A DNA stretch of 64,000 nt, from the NCBI RefSeq assembly GCF_022458985.1, contig NC_061785.1:2842204-2906203 (forward strand), in the 5' to 3' direction. The notes below the pieces were generated by a model. That model was not told the DNA's origin and searched no databases. It saw nothing but the letters and a program-made list of their open reading frames with translations. Of this stretch, positions 21,815 to 33,479 are shown piece by piece. The first letter of the stretch is position 1, and each line of letters begins with the position of its first letter. The DNA is from Mugil cephalus. Its lineage: Eukaryota; Chordata; Actinopteri; Mugiliformes; Mugilidae. The position numbers and the translations under genes are program-made.

Positions 21815-24800
21815 CTGTTGTTGAGAAACACAAAATTAGAATACATTTTAATTACAGCATTTTTTCCATACCTGCCTAAAACCCTTTCCCACTACTGTAA
21901 CCTAGTGTAATAATACACCAACTTAAAGTGATAAAGTGAAATGATTTTATGGGTTTATAGACTGTCCCCAGTCCTTGCCTATACATGAAGAAAAGAAGTT
22001 GACCACCGGTTCTTTCATGTGTTTCATTTAATTTAATTTAATTTTATTTTACATCTGTGTATGATGTAACGAATGAATCGGCTTAGCTAGGAGGCAGTGT
22101 GTCTATTAATTGTATGTGATCAACATGCTGCAATTAAAAAGAAAACTGTCTAGGGTCAAGGAAAGCATCCTGGCTGGATGATGAGTTAAGAAATTACATT
22201 TAAAAAGGAACCAATTGATCTATGAATTCACAGGATATTGAATGCAATATAGACTCAGATAATATTTTTTTCTGTAGTGTTAATAGCAATTGCCATTAAC
22301 AGAACAATTCAATGGTAATATTAGACAAAAGGATAAGCTCTTCAGTGCCAGAAATCTTTCTGCCAACTTCAATAACATTAAGGAATATCTAAATCTACAG
22401 TCCCGTCCAAAAGTATTAGAACAGGAAGGCAACTTCCCTTGTTTTTGTTGTTCAGTAAAGACATTTGGGTTTACGATCAAAAGATGGGATTGAGACAAGA
22501 GTTCCAGAATGTCAGCTTTTATTTCCTCGTATATACATACAGATGTGTTAAACAACTATATCACCGTTTGTATTACACCACAGCATTTTTAGGTGAGCAG
22601 TGGAGTAATGGAACAAATAACCTTAAAGTAAATAACATTTAATATTTGGTGGCATAACCCTTGCTTGCAATGACTGCTTCAAGCCTGTGACCCATCGACA
22701 TCACCAGACTGTTGCATTCTTCATTTGTGATACTATTCCAGGCTTTTACCGCAGCTTCTTTTAGTTATGGTTTGTTTCGGGGTATTTCTCCCTTCAGTTT
22801 CCTCTTCAGGTTCTTGGTGATGTCACTTACTGATGTTTTGGAGTTTTTCTTTACAGGTCTCACAATGTTTCTATCAACTACTGTCGCTTTCCTTGGCCAA
22901 CCTATTCGACATCTGTTGCTCAGTACAGCAGTAGTTTCTTTCTTATTCAAGACATTCCAAATTGTTGCGCTTGCTATGCCTTGCTAAGTTTGTTCAATGG
23001 TTCTGATTGATTTCCCTTCTTTTCTCAACATCTTTTGATCTTAAACCAAAATGTCTTCAGCGAACAACAAAAACAAGGGAATTTGTCTTGCTGTTTGGAG
23101 GGAACTGTATATAATTTTCATAGCCATTCAAAATAATCACAATATCTGAAAGTGTAGTACTGCTGAAAAAGGGATTGACTTTGAGATGGAAGGATATGAA
23201 TTAAGGTCTAAACAGGAAAAACAAGGGTTGTTGCCATGTACTCTATATGCATAAAGACCTACACCAATGATCTATAACAAGTGTGGTTGACAATCTACTG
23301 GAATTTGTAACCACTGAATATGATTGTTAACTGCATATAAAGGGTACCAGGTACAGACACTGACAGGTTCAGAGAATGGATGGTGGGTATGTTTCTGAAA
23401 ATAAACATGAAAGTGGTTTATGTATGTGGTGATTTCAGGAAAGATCATTGGCAATGGCAATAATGGAAGTTATTGAAGAGATTACACATGCTCTTGAGAA
23501 AAGACAGTATGCTGTTGGAAAATGTATTGGTATAAAGAAAGCTTTTGATACAATCAATCATGGTCTATTAATGATAATAAAAAATAGAAAGATATGGTAT
23601 CAGAGACATTGTGTTGAATTGTATAATAAGTATTTAAAGAACAGACAGCAGTTTGTGAAGATGGGTAATGTTTGTTCAGCATGCTTGAACATTGTCTGTG
23701 GAGTCCCCCAGGGGTCAGTGTTGGGCCCTAAGTTAATTATTTTGTAGTGTTTGGAGCTGGTGCTTTTTGCTGATGACACGAATATCTTTTTTCTGGACAC
23801 AATTTAAAAGAGTTTCTTAAAGATGTTACTAATGTAATGAACAAAATGAAATTATGGTTTGACAGGAATAAGTTATTATTAAAATTAAATTCAAATCAAT
23901 CTGGATGAGAAATGACTACAAGCTTCTTTTTTATCTGTTATCTGCTAGCTCTTTTAAACACCAGTGTTGTGCTCATTACTTTCAATTTCACTTTACTTTC
24001 AAGACTTTTTATCAGTGAGGTTCCAGCTGACCCCAACGATCCCAGCAATTTAAACCTCCAAAAAAATGATCATAGTTGAAAGTTTATGTGTCAGGTACTT
24101 TATGTTTGATTGTTGACTATCTAAATAGCTCTTTGAATAAAACAAGCCCCCACCCCACATATTCATTCAAATATTTGGATAAAATGATTGATGAGATATC
24201 TTTAATAGGATATAACATTTGGTATAAAAAATTCTTATCACAGCTATTATCAAGAATCATCATGTATTCTGTTGGGGCCACAGTCTGTGTCAGTGTTTCC
24301 ATAAATTAGGAAAAGTCACACTGCACAGTCACATCCACTCCTAACAGCACAGGACAACCGCCTACTACAGCTCTGCAGCTGAAGTATGGAAAACACTGGC
24401 CTCATCACCTTCTACAAATGTACTGTTCAAAGCATCATCACCTACAGTTTCACCTCATGGTTTGATGGTTGAAGCAAAAAGGGAAAAAAACAGCTGAAGA
24501 CAGACAGAAAAATTCATCTGTACTCCACTTCCCTGCTTGTTGGAATTATACAAGCGGAGCTGTATCCATAAAGCCATGTCCATTGATGAAGACTTATATC
24601 ATCCCTCCCCTCACATCTTCTCCCTACTGCCCTCAGGGAGATGTTATGCAAACATCAGCTGTAGAACTTTCAAGAAACAGAAAAGCGTCTTTCTCAGATG
24701 ATGAATGGACTGTCTCCCCTCCGTAAACATATACCTTCATTCACCCCTCTCTGACAGTTAAACCACGGATGAGAAACATTATTTCATAGGCAAAACAAAT

Positions 24801-25069
24801 CATATCTTTAGAGACATTAAAGATTGAATGGGGTCAAATTGATTCCGTAATAGTAGATAATAGTAGAGTTAACAATGTTAAAACCCAATGCAAACTGGAA
24901 TAATCTCAGTTTAAAGTTTACATGATGAGGAAGTTTTTGATCGTCTGCTCCTATTATCACCATTATTAAAAACTTTGCATGTGTAGGATTTAATAAAATC
25001 AGGAGACTTACCAATAAAAATTGCTAGAGCTATCCAAAAGACAGAGCAGAATCTGAAGTTTTGAGCCAT
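16134..25069 (-). CDS. Membrane mucin resembling MUC13, copy A (signal peptide and mucin domain; 3' half in gap)
   Basis: Two exons are visible: a signal-peptide exon (25012-25069) and a very long Thr-rich exon (16134-21814, open at the gap). They join in phase 1 to give MAQNFRFCSVFWIALAIFI, then VAPEGTTGVNPEASE. About 1,900 residues are encoded without a stop. Copies B and C show that this exon is followed by EGF, SEA, EGF, TM and tail exons, so the product is expected to be a heavily O-glycosylated cell-surface mucin of epithelia. The gene is preceded by a TATA box at 25216-25223. Intron 1 (21815-25011) holds several mobile-element fragments. The MUC13 name rests on the downstream exons of copies B and C. 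Confidence 0.75.
21478..21805 (-). repeat. 33-base tandem repeat at the start of the copy A mucin domain
   Basis: About ten tandem units of 33 bases encode eleven residues each, of the type ITTEVDPEASE (variants VDPEALG, VNPEPTE). The unit is richer in Glu and Asp than the rest of the mucin domain. Copy B has a related but different 30-base array at the same place. Confidence 0.85.
22398..23112 (-). mobile_element. Tc1-like transposon with inverted ends, in intron 1 of copy A
   Basis: The left end CAGTCCCGTCCAAAAGTATT and the right end GAGGGAACTGTAT form the terminal inverted repeat of a common fish Tc1-like family. The minus strand encodes pieces of the transposase DNA-binding region, including IGWPRKATVVDRNIVRPVKK and TSVSDITKNLKRKLKG. 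The internal part is deleted and the frame is broken. The same element lies in intron 1 of copy B (44717-45303), so insertion predates the duplication. Confidence 0.7.
23455..23870 (+). mobile_element. LINE reverse-transcriptase fragment (L2-like), intron 1 of copy A
   Basis: The translation contains IKKAFDTINHGLL, then GVPQGSVLGPKL, then LVLFADDTNIFFLD. These are the reverse-transcriptase motifs around the catalytic ADD of non-LTR retrotransposons. A stop (TAG) and a frame change between GPKL and LVLFADD show decay. The same fragment recurs at 45304-45700. Confidence 0.7.
24330..24780 (+). mobile_element. LINE 3' fragment, intron 1 of copy A
   Basis: GTTTCACCTCATGGTTTGAT, CTCCCTACTGCCCTCAGGGA and the translated pieces SLLPSGRCYAN and STFKKQKS (frame shifted) match the C-terminal end typical of Rex1/L2-type LINE ORF2 proteins. 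It is a dead fragment, with a related copy at 46165-46610. The interval 23880-24330 before it is AT-rich and unassigned. Confidence 0.55.
25012..25069 (-). CDS. Exon 1 (signal peptide) of mucin copy A
   Basis: The ATG is at 25069-25067. Nineteen codons plus one base encode MAQNFRFCSVFWIALAIFI, a signal peptide with a hydrophobic core. The donor is GTAAGT at 25006-25011. The phase 1 end supplies the first base of the codon completed by the mucin exon (G + TA = Val). The same exon, coding for the same peptide, is found in copy B. Confidence 0.85.
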
Positions 25070-25215
25070 TTTTATTAATGGGAAGCACAAAACTTCAGTA
25101 AAATAAAATCAGACACTGAGAGCTATGAGTGGATGAAGCTTCAGTGCTGAACAACCTTGAAGGATTGAAGAGTTCAGGTGTCTATGACTGGTGGGTTTAA
25201 TCATTAGCCATTAGG

Positions 25216-25223
25216 TATTTATA
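25216..25223 (-). promoter_or_regulatory. TATA box of mucin copy A
   Basis: TATAAATA on the minus strand, about 147 bases upstream of the ATG. A start site about 30 bases downstream would give a 5' UTR of about 115 bases. The same box at the same distance is kept in copy B (47049-47056). The flanks GGTCAGGATATAAATAC are nearly identical. Confidence 0.65.
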
Positions 25224-25469
25224 TCCTGACCAGTCATCAGAGGGCACAGCACTAAACATCCTCTGATGACCTTAAAGCCATTTGGATGTGCTTCTGTGTT
25301 TGAATAACAAAAAATCATATCCGGAGTTATGGCTTACTGTAAATCATACAAGTCATTTTATAACTATGCCTGGGCAGGATAGTTTCACAATATTTACCAT
25401 GTTTATTACTCATAATTTGTGCACAAAATATATAGTTGTTCAAGACAAGACAAATGAAATGATCATGCA

Positions 25470-25625
25470 CCAATCGACCACAACATTATGACCACTGACA
25501 GGAAAATTGAATAACTTTGACCATCTTGTGACAATTCAGTGTTCTGCTGGGAAACTTTTGGACCTGGAATTCATTCATGTGGATGTTACTTGGACATGTA
25601 GCCCCCACCTAGACCAGACCAGGTA
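25470..25625. mobile_element. Tc1-like end fragment upstream of copy A
   Basis: GCACCAATCGACCACAACAT, CAGTGTTCTGCTGGGAAACT and CACCTAGACCAGACC match the ends of the family at 1401-1912. The fragment lies about 400 bases upstream of the copy A start codon and has a counterpart at 47305-47460. Confidence 0.6.
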
Positions 25626-26440
25626 CCCCCGATCGCATAGCAAACAGCTGGGTTTACATGGAACCATATATTCCAATTACGATCAGTTTATAAACCCAAA
25701 CCGAATGAAAATGCTCAATTTAAATACCTCAATTGGAATAGACAGACTGAATGTAATTTTATTTGGCTGATCTAAAGTCATGTAAACGGTGAATCGGAAT
25801 GAAGTCAGGCTCCGTTCTAACTGCACATGCTCTGTTTTGATTGCTCAGCTACTTTTCTCACGCACACCTGACGATTTATAAATTACTGAAGAGGTCAACA
25901 ATGAAAAGATGGAACAGAGATTACATGGCTTGGCAGCTTGGTTTCATGGATTTATTACAATTCCACTCAATATATACCTATTTTTCAAGTGTTATCTACT
26001 CGCAGGCGAACCAACTCAACCACAGATGTGTCCTCACACCACTATGCAGAAATCCGTGCCTATTGAGTCCAATGCAATCACTAACAAAAAGAAAATCTAT
26101 ATTCACTTTGTTTGAAGTGTTAATGACAACTAGAGGTGGAACAACAGGTCACAGGAGGACATAAGCAGGGTGCAAAAGAATAAAATATAAAGTTATAAAG
26201 AGCTGAAAAATGAAGTGAACTACAACTGTGAACTGGACAATTGGAAATATGAGTGTTTCAGTTTTACTGCTTTCAGACAATAACCTGGTCACTGTCCATG
26301 GAATTATATATAATTAGCTGATCTTAATCAGAGTTGCATAACCAACTTACGGTCAACTGAAGTCTTTTGCAACTTCACTGTCGTGCCTGTCAGTGGACAT
26401 AAAACAGAATGACCAACATGACCTTAAGATAAAAACTCAT
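25626..26440. other. Unassigned spacer upstream of copy A
   Basis: No gene or recognisable element is seen. The stretch is kept almost unchanged at 47461-48310 upstream of copy B, so it belongs to the duplicated unit and may include distal promoter sequence. Confidence 0.6.
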
Positions 26441-26447
26441 AACTGTA

Positions 26448-27575
26448 GTTCAGGGTTATGAATATATGTTAATAGTTTGTTAAGTGTCCTCCTCTCCACC
26501 ACCATCTCAAAAGTTCCCTGTGTGTAGTTAATGACAGAGCCAGAGCCTTCCTGATCAGTTTGTTCAGTGTGTAGCTGTTCTCCAGCAGAGAAAAGGGTTC
26601 TGGTCACAACAGACTGGTAGAAGATCTCCAGCATCTTACTGCACACGTTGAAGGATCTCAGCTTCCTCAGGAAGTAGAGTCTCTCGCAGGCCTTCTTGTA
26701 CACAGCTGTACTGTTGGTCTTCCAGGTCAGTCTGCTGTCAATAGTCACTCCCAGGTATTTGCACTTCTCCACCACATCCACATCCCTACCAAGGATGCTG
26801 AGGGGCTGAGGACCTGTTCACTTCCTTCTGAAATCAATCACCATCTCTTTGGCCTTGTCCATGTTAAGCAGCGGGTGATTCCTTCAAGCCCATCCCACAA
26901 ATCTGTCCACCAGTCCTTTATACTCCTCCTTGTCCCGTCCACCACTTATACACCCCACATCTGCAGAGTCATCAGAAAATTCCTGGATGTGACATGACTC
27001 TGAGTTGTGCTGAAAGTCAGTGGTGTATAAGGTGAACAGGAAAGGAGGGAGTACAGTCCCCTGTGGGACTCCCACACCACTCAGCACCACGTCAGACAGG
27101 ACACTTCCCAGGCACACAAACTGTGGCCTGTCTGTCAGGCAGTCAATGATCCAGGAGACAGTGGACGCACCAACGCCCATCGACCACAGCTTCCCACCCA
27201 GCAACAAAGGCTGGATGGTGTTGAAGGCACCACCCCCAGACTCGGCTGGTAGGCAAACTGTAGAGGGTCTAAAAACGAACACAGGGGGTGGAGAAGGAGA
27301 TTTGAGATGTGGGGTAGTTGGAGTCGTTGGAGGCAGTGGGGAGGTGTAGGGGGGTGGCGTAGAGGAGTTAGGAGTCCAAGAGCTAAACCTGTTGAAGAAC
27401 GCATTAAGCCAGATATGTCCTTCATTCGTGACCACACCTCCCTCATGTTCTTCTTCCGGAGTTTGGCCTCCAGCTTCCTCCTGTAGGAATCCTTGGACTC
27501 CCTCAGCTTGTTCCTCAGTTGGGGCTGTACCCTCTTTAGCTCCTCCTTGTCTCTAGACATGAACGCTCTCCTACA
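26448..27575 (-). mobile_element. Rex1-like LINE ORF2 remnant
   Basis: Minus-strand translation gives, from 5' to 3', KLRESKDSYRRKLEAKLRKK, then FNTIQPLLLGGKLWSMGV, SGVGVPQGTVLPPFLFTLYT, the catalytic-box variant FSDDSADVGC and, at the C-terminal side, KYLGVTIDSRLTWKTNS and RLYFLRKLRSFNVCSKML. This is the order of a Rex1/Babar-type reverse transcriptase and its C-terminal region. Stops and frame changes make it a fossil. A shorter copy lies at 48928-49450. Confidence 0.75.
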
Positions 27576-27654
27576 AAGTCCCTGGTTTTGTTAGCATAAG
27601 TACTGCGTGAAAATGACATAGACGACTCTGGCCACAGCTTTTCAGTGAAGAAAA

Positions 27655-27770
27655 CTCATCCATTCATTCATTTTCCATAACTGCTTGAGCTCGAGTGGAC
27701 AAATAAATGAGTGGAGCCTATCCCCGCTGTCATTGGACAAGAATTAACTATCCCAATTTGTTCAATTTAA
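27655..27770. repeat. Fragment of a common fish interspersed repeat
   Basis: TCATCCATTCATTCATTTTC and GTGGAGCCTATCCCCGCTGT are the hallmark phrases of a short dispersed repeat very frequent in percomorph fish genomes. A different part of what I believe is the same repeat occurs at 36725-37115. Its class is not resolved from this fragment. Confidence 0.5.
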
Positions 27771-28009
27771 ACAGAGCAGCTGACATAACATGACACTGAG
27801 ACCCAGAACTAAACAGTAGATGGCAGCAATGTGGCAAACTTGCACTCAGATATTTTAGGTTCTTCATAAAATATTCATAATGTACTTGTAGTTACTTGTA
27901 CTTGATTGTCCTTATTTAGAGATCATATGCAGTTTCACTTGAGACCAGATTGGGCTGTAAGGGCCGACTGAACTAAAATTAGGTCAACACACCTGACCTA
28001 AGAGTGCCT

Positions 28010-28815
28010 GTTGGAAAACATGGTGATGTTCTTGAATGAGCAGAAGCTGACTTCATTGTCCAAAGCAGCTGTGTTGGCTGACGAATTTGTGCTAACCCGC
28101 AAAAATGTGGGTAAGCACCCCCTCAAACAGGAGAACTCAGTGAGAACTGATCTGGGACGCCCTCCTTTTGACAAGGTTAAGGGACTATCGTCACCACTTT
28201 TTGAAGCTTGTGACTGCTTCTGTTGTCACTAGAAGGGCCATGTGATCCCTGACTGCCTTTCTCTTAAGTGTAAGCAACAAAATGCACCTAGCATACAACA
28301 ACCAAAAGGCAGGGGCCTGCTGAAGAGTGTGTCACTATTAAACATTAAAGGTTCTTTTTTTTCCTCTAACAGGAGATCCAAAAGATCAACAGTCAGTTAT
28401 GATACTAAAAGTATCTAAAACTATCTAAAAGTTCTACCAGTCCGTTTTATGGTTTGAGAGGGCATCCGAACCTTATCATCCACCTCATCCTGTCACTCAG
28501 GTGCTATTGTTTATGGTGTTAGAATGGTTTTTGTATCTGCACCTTTGCATAATGTCCATGTCCAAACTCCCCTGGTCAATGGGTATTTCCAGGTTGCTGT
28601 ACTTCCGGCCGTGACCATTAAATGTGTCCATTTCATCCTCGACAATGACCTAGCTGGGGGTGAGGTTATGCTGGTCCTGGATGTCCTGGATCACCCTGGT
28701 TTAAACACCGCATCTAACGCAGCACAGATGCTTTCTGACATATTTCCTGCATGTGTGGTTACACGAGACCAGTCAAACAAATATGCATCATCTTCCTCAT
28801 GTTGTGTCAAATAGG
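28010..28815 (+). mobile_element. Gypsy-type LTR retrotransposon remnant (gag end and protease-like region)
   Basis: The translation shows a gag-like stretch (EQKLTSLSKAAVLADEFVL) followed by a CCHC zinc-knuckle motif. That motif is interrupted by a stop codon: CFCCH, stop, KGHVIPDC. After about 250 bases comes a protease-like region with FILDNDLAGGEV and FPACVVTR. This is the usual gag-protease order of fish Gypsy elements. No LTR was recognised. A near-identical copy is at 49452-50250. Confidence 0.6.
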
Positions 28816-30165
28816 AGACCTTTGTCAAAGAAAGCCCCTGGCAGTTGTTCAATTCAGCCTGGTGGAGTCTTTTTTTTGGAGTCTCGAAGAAATTGTCAGG
28901 CGTCCGCATTCAGAGCTTCAGAGTGATCCTTATTGCCAGCAACAAAGGAGAGCAGCACTACAGTGCACACATAGTACACCACAATCCTACTCTGAAGTGT
29001 AAATGCATTTGTTCTCAGCTTTTATACTTTTGGGACTTCTCAGGTCACACCTTCTGTCCATCTCCTACATTTGGAGCGTATACCACCCCTTCATTTTAAC
29101 CAATTACACCATTAGAAATTGTCATTGTCACTGTTGTTGAGGCTTGTGACCTTGTGAGCTTGATAATCTCATTTGGTGATCTCATCTTTTGTGCCACCCG
29201 CCGAGTCTTCGTGGCTTTTGGGAGCATATTGCTCATTCTTTTGCACCATTGGGATTTTTCCAACTACCTTTTATTTTTTTTGTAAGGTTCATCCTAACAG
29301 CAGGTACATCCTGACGGCAGCAGGTGAGCGTGAGCGTGTGTGTGTGATGCGTAGGCGCCAAGTGTGCACCCTCGGATAGTGATGGAGAAACCGAAGCTTT
29401 CTGAAACACTTAATCAGTCTGAAGCAACTGTGTTGCAGTGGTTCAGTGTTTCGAAGCATTGATACAATTAAGTGTAGCGACATCTGCTGGATAAAAGTGT
29501 ACATGTCATTCACAGGAAACAGCGCAAAGGGTCGTAAAATAGTGAGGCCACAATAAATGATCTGCAGTATGTGAATTTTGAAATGCTTGATTTATATTCT
29601 TTCAATTAAATAATGTTATGCTTGTGTGGTTGTGTCTCCATAAGTTTTATATGTATGCTTTTGGGTGAGTGATAGGAAAAAAAAAACTAAATACAAAATA
29701 GCAAAACTGAAATACTTTTGCAACTAGGGACTGTGGTGACAATAGTTGTATGAAATGCTTGTTTCTCTGTATGTGTGCTTAGTATGTATGTAGGTAGTCG
29801 GTCAATATGTGTATGATGTGTGAATGCCTATGTGCTAATGTAAGTATACAAGTTAATCTAATGTTATACTACTCTTACCTGAAACCTCACTCTCCCTCGT
29901 TCTAAATGGATGACGTATGCAAAACTGTCCTCTCAAAAACCTACGACATTTTCAGGAAATGTGGATATTTATATACATTGTGAGATTGAAAACCCCGCAC
30001 CAAATTCACTACGCCGATACGTACGATGGTTTTGCTTTGAAAGCTCGACGCTGTGTCGAGCGTCTGCCTCGAGCGTAACATCTCTACCCACAGACCTACA
30101 GCAGGAAGAACAGAGTCCAGGCAATAAATTAACAGTTTGTGGGTAAACAGGACCACAGAACCAGA
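28816..30165. other. Unassigned spacer with repeat-like pieces
   Basis: No gene is supported. A palindrome-like stretch at 29370-29490 (GAGAAACCGAAGCTTTCTGA ... AGCGACATCTGCTGGATAAA) resembles the end of a short non-autonomous DNA element, but I cannot name it. Most of the interval is matched at 50250-50720 and 51625-52480. Confidence 0.5.
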
Positions 30166-30169
30166 ACAT

Positions 30170-30540
30170 GGTCCAGCATGCACAATGAATGCGCGGAGCG
30201 CGTCCCGACACCGGCACTCTCCGGCCGTGCTCTCCGTCATCCCACCCCTGAGCAGAACTGAACGCTTCAGATGCTACTTTGTGCCCACTGCCATCAGACT
30301 ATACAACAGAACACAGCTCTGACCTCACTGAGCCCATATGTAGCATACTTACACAGCCACTATGTAACAACACCGTGTTATCCCTATGTGTTACTGTTGT
30401 CACTTTGTGTACTGTATTTTCTGTTGACTGTTGTGTTTATCCTATTTAATGTCTTTCTGGTTACTGATTTTTATTGACTTGTGCTATTGTGAGATTAGAA
30501 TTTCCCCAGTGGGGATCAATAAAGTCTTGTCTTGTCATAT
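30170..30540 (+). mobile_element. LINE 3' end
   Basis: The end of the ORF (RTERFRCYFVPTAIRLYN) is followed by a short 3' UTR closing with GAATTTCCCCAGTGGGGATC and AATAAAGTCTTGTCTTGTC. This is the typical 3' terminus of a fish Rex1/L2-type LINE. It is matched at 52790-53105, where more of the 5' part survives. Confidence 0.7.
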
Positions 30541-30789
30541 GTAAAATTGCAATTGAATTTGCTTTGCATGTTTTTTATAGACTTTTTTGTAATATACTGG
30601 TGTGACTTGTAAGCACAAAAAAACATTTTTGCTCTGATAGTATGTCATTCTTATTTCTGATATGGGACATAATGATAAGAACTATGTTATCTCATCCCAT
30701 CTTCTACTACTGCTGATCCTCACTAGGGTCTGTATGAAGGGCCACATACAGGTGTTTTCATGCAGTGTAAGTTCTCCTCCTGTCGTCTT

Positions 30790-30965
30790 GCTGGACTTCT
30801 TCTCAATCCTCTGCCAGTTGCTCAGCATCCCTGGTCCAACATCTCATGGGACTTCATCACAGGTCTGGCTACCTCTGAAGGTAACACCACTGTCCTCTCT
30901 GTGGTGGACAGAATTTCCGAAGCCCCTTTCACATCGCTCAGTGTGAAAGAGTCAACCTGGGATTT
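30790..30965 (+). mobile_element. Gypsy integrase fragment
   Basis: The translation [20 protein letters not shown], then [13 protein letters not shown], matches the start of the catalytic core of Gypsy integrase (first catalytic Asp in WDFITGL, then the VVDR strand). Only about 55 codons remain. A copy lies at 53188-53310. Confidence 0.6.
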
Positions 30966-31549
30966 TATTGGCTCAGCTCGGCTTCAATGTGAGTCAGCCA
31001 TGTTGAACACACAAAGTCATTATTCAAGCTCATCAATTGAAAATATTGTACTTGAGGTGATAGGCATGTGTAGTTTTAAAGTTTTAACTCTACACTGGCT
31101 TCCTAATTTTGGCAAGAGTTCACAAGTAAAGTCATTTTCCATGTGCCCACATCAAAGTTCTAGTGGGAATCATTGTTTTTCACTCCTGCCTCTTATGTAT
31201 CAACTCAAAAGTATCAGCTCTGCACCTGTAAGTGTGGGGATGTTAGATCACACACACAGACAGACAAGCTTTACACAGCTAAAACAACTTGGGGTCAAAT
31301 TGACCCAGCACATTGAAAAATTATGATCAGGATGATTTTATGTTTAACCAGTTGTCCCCATCAAATTAGGAAAACTCATGAAATACAAAGGAAAAAAAAA
31401 AAAAAAAAAAGTCAACTGTTATTTTTTGAATGATGAACACTGAATTGGGTCAAATTGACCCCTAGGGTAATTGGAGGGTTAAATTCAGACACACTGGTTC
31501 CCTGCCCCAGACACCCTCTGATGGGAAATGGAAGTTTGCACAAATGTTG

Positions 31550-31715
31550 TGGATGGCCCCTTGCTAAGGGCCATTCAGTCCCTGTACCAAAGGAGCGACA
31601 GTTTGGTCCGTGTCGCTGGCTGTAAGTCAGACTTGTTCCCGGTAAGGGTTGGACGCTAGGGCTGCCCTTTGTCCCCAGTTCTGTTCATAATGCTTATTTA
31701 TTTTGTATGAATTTA
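31550..31715 (+). mobile_element. LINE reverse-transcriptase fragment
   Basis: The frame reads LLRAIQSLYQRSDSLVRVAG, then CKSDLFPVRVGR, stop, GCPLSPVLFIMLI, a reverse-transcriptase finger/palm segment with the GCPLSP motif. The duplicate at 55930-56095 continues into an MDRSSR end. A run of about 20 A sits upstream at 31390-31410. Confidence 0.6.
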
Positions 31716-33479
31716 TTTATTTATTTTTTTCTAAATGAAATACTCTAGGATATGTGTGGAAAATTTTAATATGTATTTCACTCATCAATTGAATTAATAA
31801 TATAACATACGAAAATATACAATAATATAATTAGTAAGTTAGTAAGTTTGTATAAGTTATACAAAACCACATCAGTGGTTGTGACAATCCTCATTTGGTG
31901 GATTAAGATATTGTTAAATTTATCTGAAGAACAAATTTTCATACAAAAAAACAATTATTTGTAAATTAACAGATTCAAGTTTTAGTGCAAAATTAGTGGA
32001 CAGTACCAAGATGGCATGAGATGGAAATCACATCCCACATTTCATTGAAGGTGGTCAGCAAAAGACAAGATCACTTTGAGTCTTTGAAAAGTTATCATTG
32101 TCTCGCGTGTAGTAAGGGTTGTTGTAGCCCCCGCTCTGATCATTGGGGTTGTTCTGGGACTCAGCCTGGGTGGATGTTTTTCTGCCACCATGGTTGTTGT
32201 TCAGCCACTGCAGTAGAAAACAACAGTTAATTGCAAGACAGAGCTTCATTAAGTATTACTTTCCTTTTATTTAAAATGCTATGGAAAGGCAACTGGACTG
32301 GAGTTGCTTGAAGAAACTTCATCCAGGTCTTTGGTTCTAAAGAAGTGGTGAGTAACTGGGGTTTAAATAAAAACATCTGTGGGTGTTACACTTTAGGTAA
32401 ATTTCTGCAGAATTCCAATGTTTAATATCACAGCTATGAGGATGACACACAGATATATCTAGCACTGTCCCCAGATGACTATAGGTGTTACTGTTTAGAG
32501 CAGGTAAATTCGGATGAACCACAGTTTCCTTCAGTTGAATCAGGAGATAACAGAGATAATTGTTGTTGGTGCTAAAGTCAAAATACCTCAAATTGCTGTA
32601 GCTAAAAACTAGAGATGGGCGGATGAAGCCTTGTGAAGCTTCTGGGGCTTCTTCCTGATTGTACCAGAAAAAGCTTTGAAGCCTCAAAGACAGACCCTAC
32701 CAGTGACATCTAGTGGTCAGCTGATATTATAGCAGCCACAAACTTCCAAATGATTCACACATCAGTCAAGTAACTCTTAAACATCTGTGTCAACATTTTG
32801 AAATGTCAATTAATTCATTACTTGAAACCTGATTTAGATATCAGGCGCAACCCACCTGAGGCTGCAGCCCAATATACACTACACACCCACTACACACTAC
32901 TGTATGAACAAATGGATGGGTCAAACATTTCCCCATTGTGGGACGATTATGACTTCATTGAAAAATCCAGCTGCCTTTCTTTAGTGCAATTTGAATAAAC
33001 CATGACCTGGACAACCGTGAACCTTCACAAACACATTTTCTTTACACAGAGACATTAAGTTCCTCCCTACAGGGAATAGGTTTTGCTGACTGTTGCTGGC
33101 AGCTGTCTCCAAGCTGGTGCTGCTCTTCCAGGAGTTGTTGACCTTTGCCCGTGGAAGTCTAATAACCCCATCCTGGGTATAAGCTGCCAGGCCATTGGCT
33201 GACCCCTTATCAAAGACTGATCCCTGGCTGTTGACTGAGTGGCCATTAATCAGTGTTGCCTTGGAAGCAGAGTTGTTGGCGTAGGGCTTTCCGAAGAATC
33301 CAGCAGAGTATGTCTTCAACTTTTTCTTTGACAGCCTAACAACATAATAGGAAAATACAGTAGTTAACATCCCTTGCTAGTTAAGGATGTGTATTAGTGA
33401 AACAGAAGGGGGAGGGAAGGAACAGGATGAGACAGAAGAGGTCAAGGACTTATGCTCTTTCCTAATGAGATAAGAGCGA

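Noticed and set aside
16140..21880. Long plus-strand open frames (Val/Gly/Ala-rich, Leu-rich or Cys-rich) opposite the mucin exon of copy A
   Set aside because: They are shadows of a stop-poor repeat read backwards: all three frames stay open together, there is no domain, and splice phases support only the minus strand.
23455..23870. Reverse transcriptase as a possible host-used gene
   Set aside because: Stops and frame breaks are shared by both spacer copies, so it was dead before duplication.
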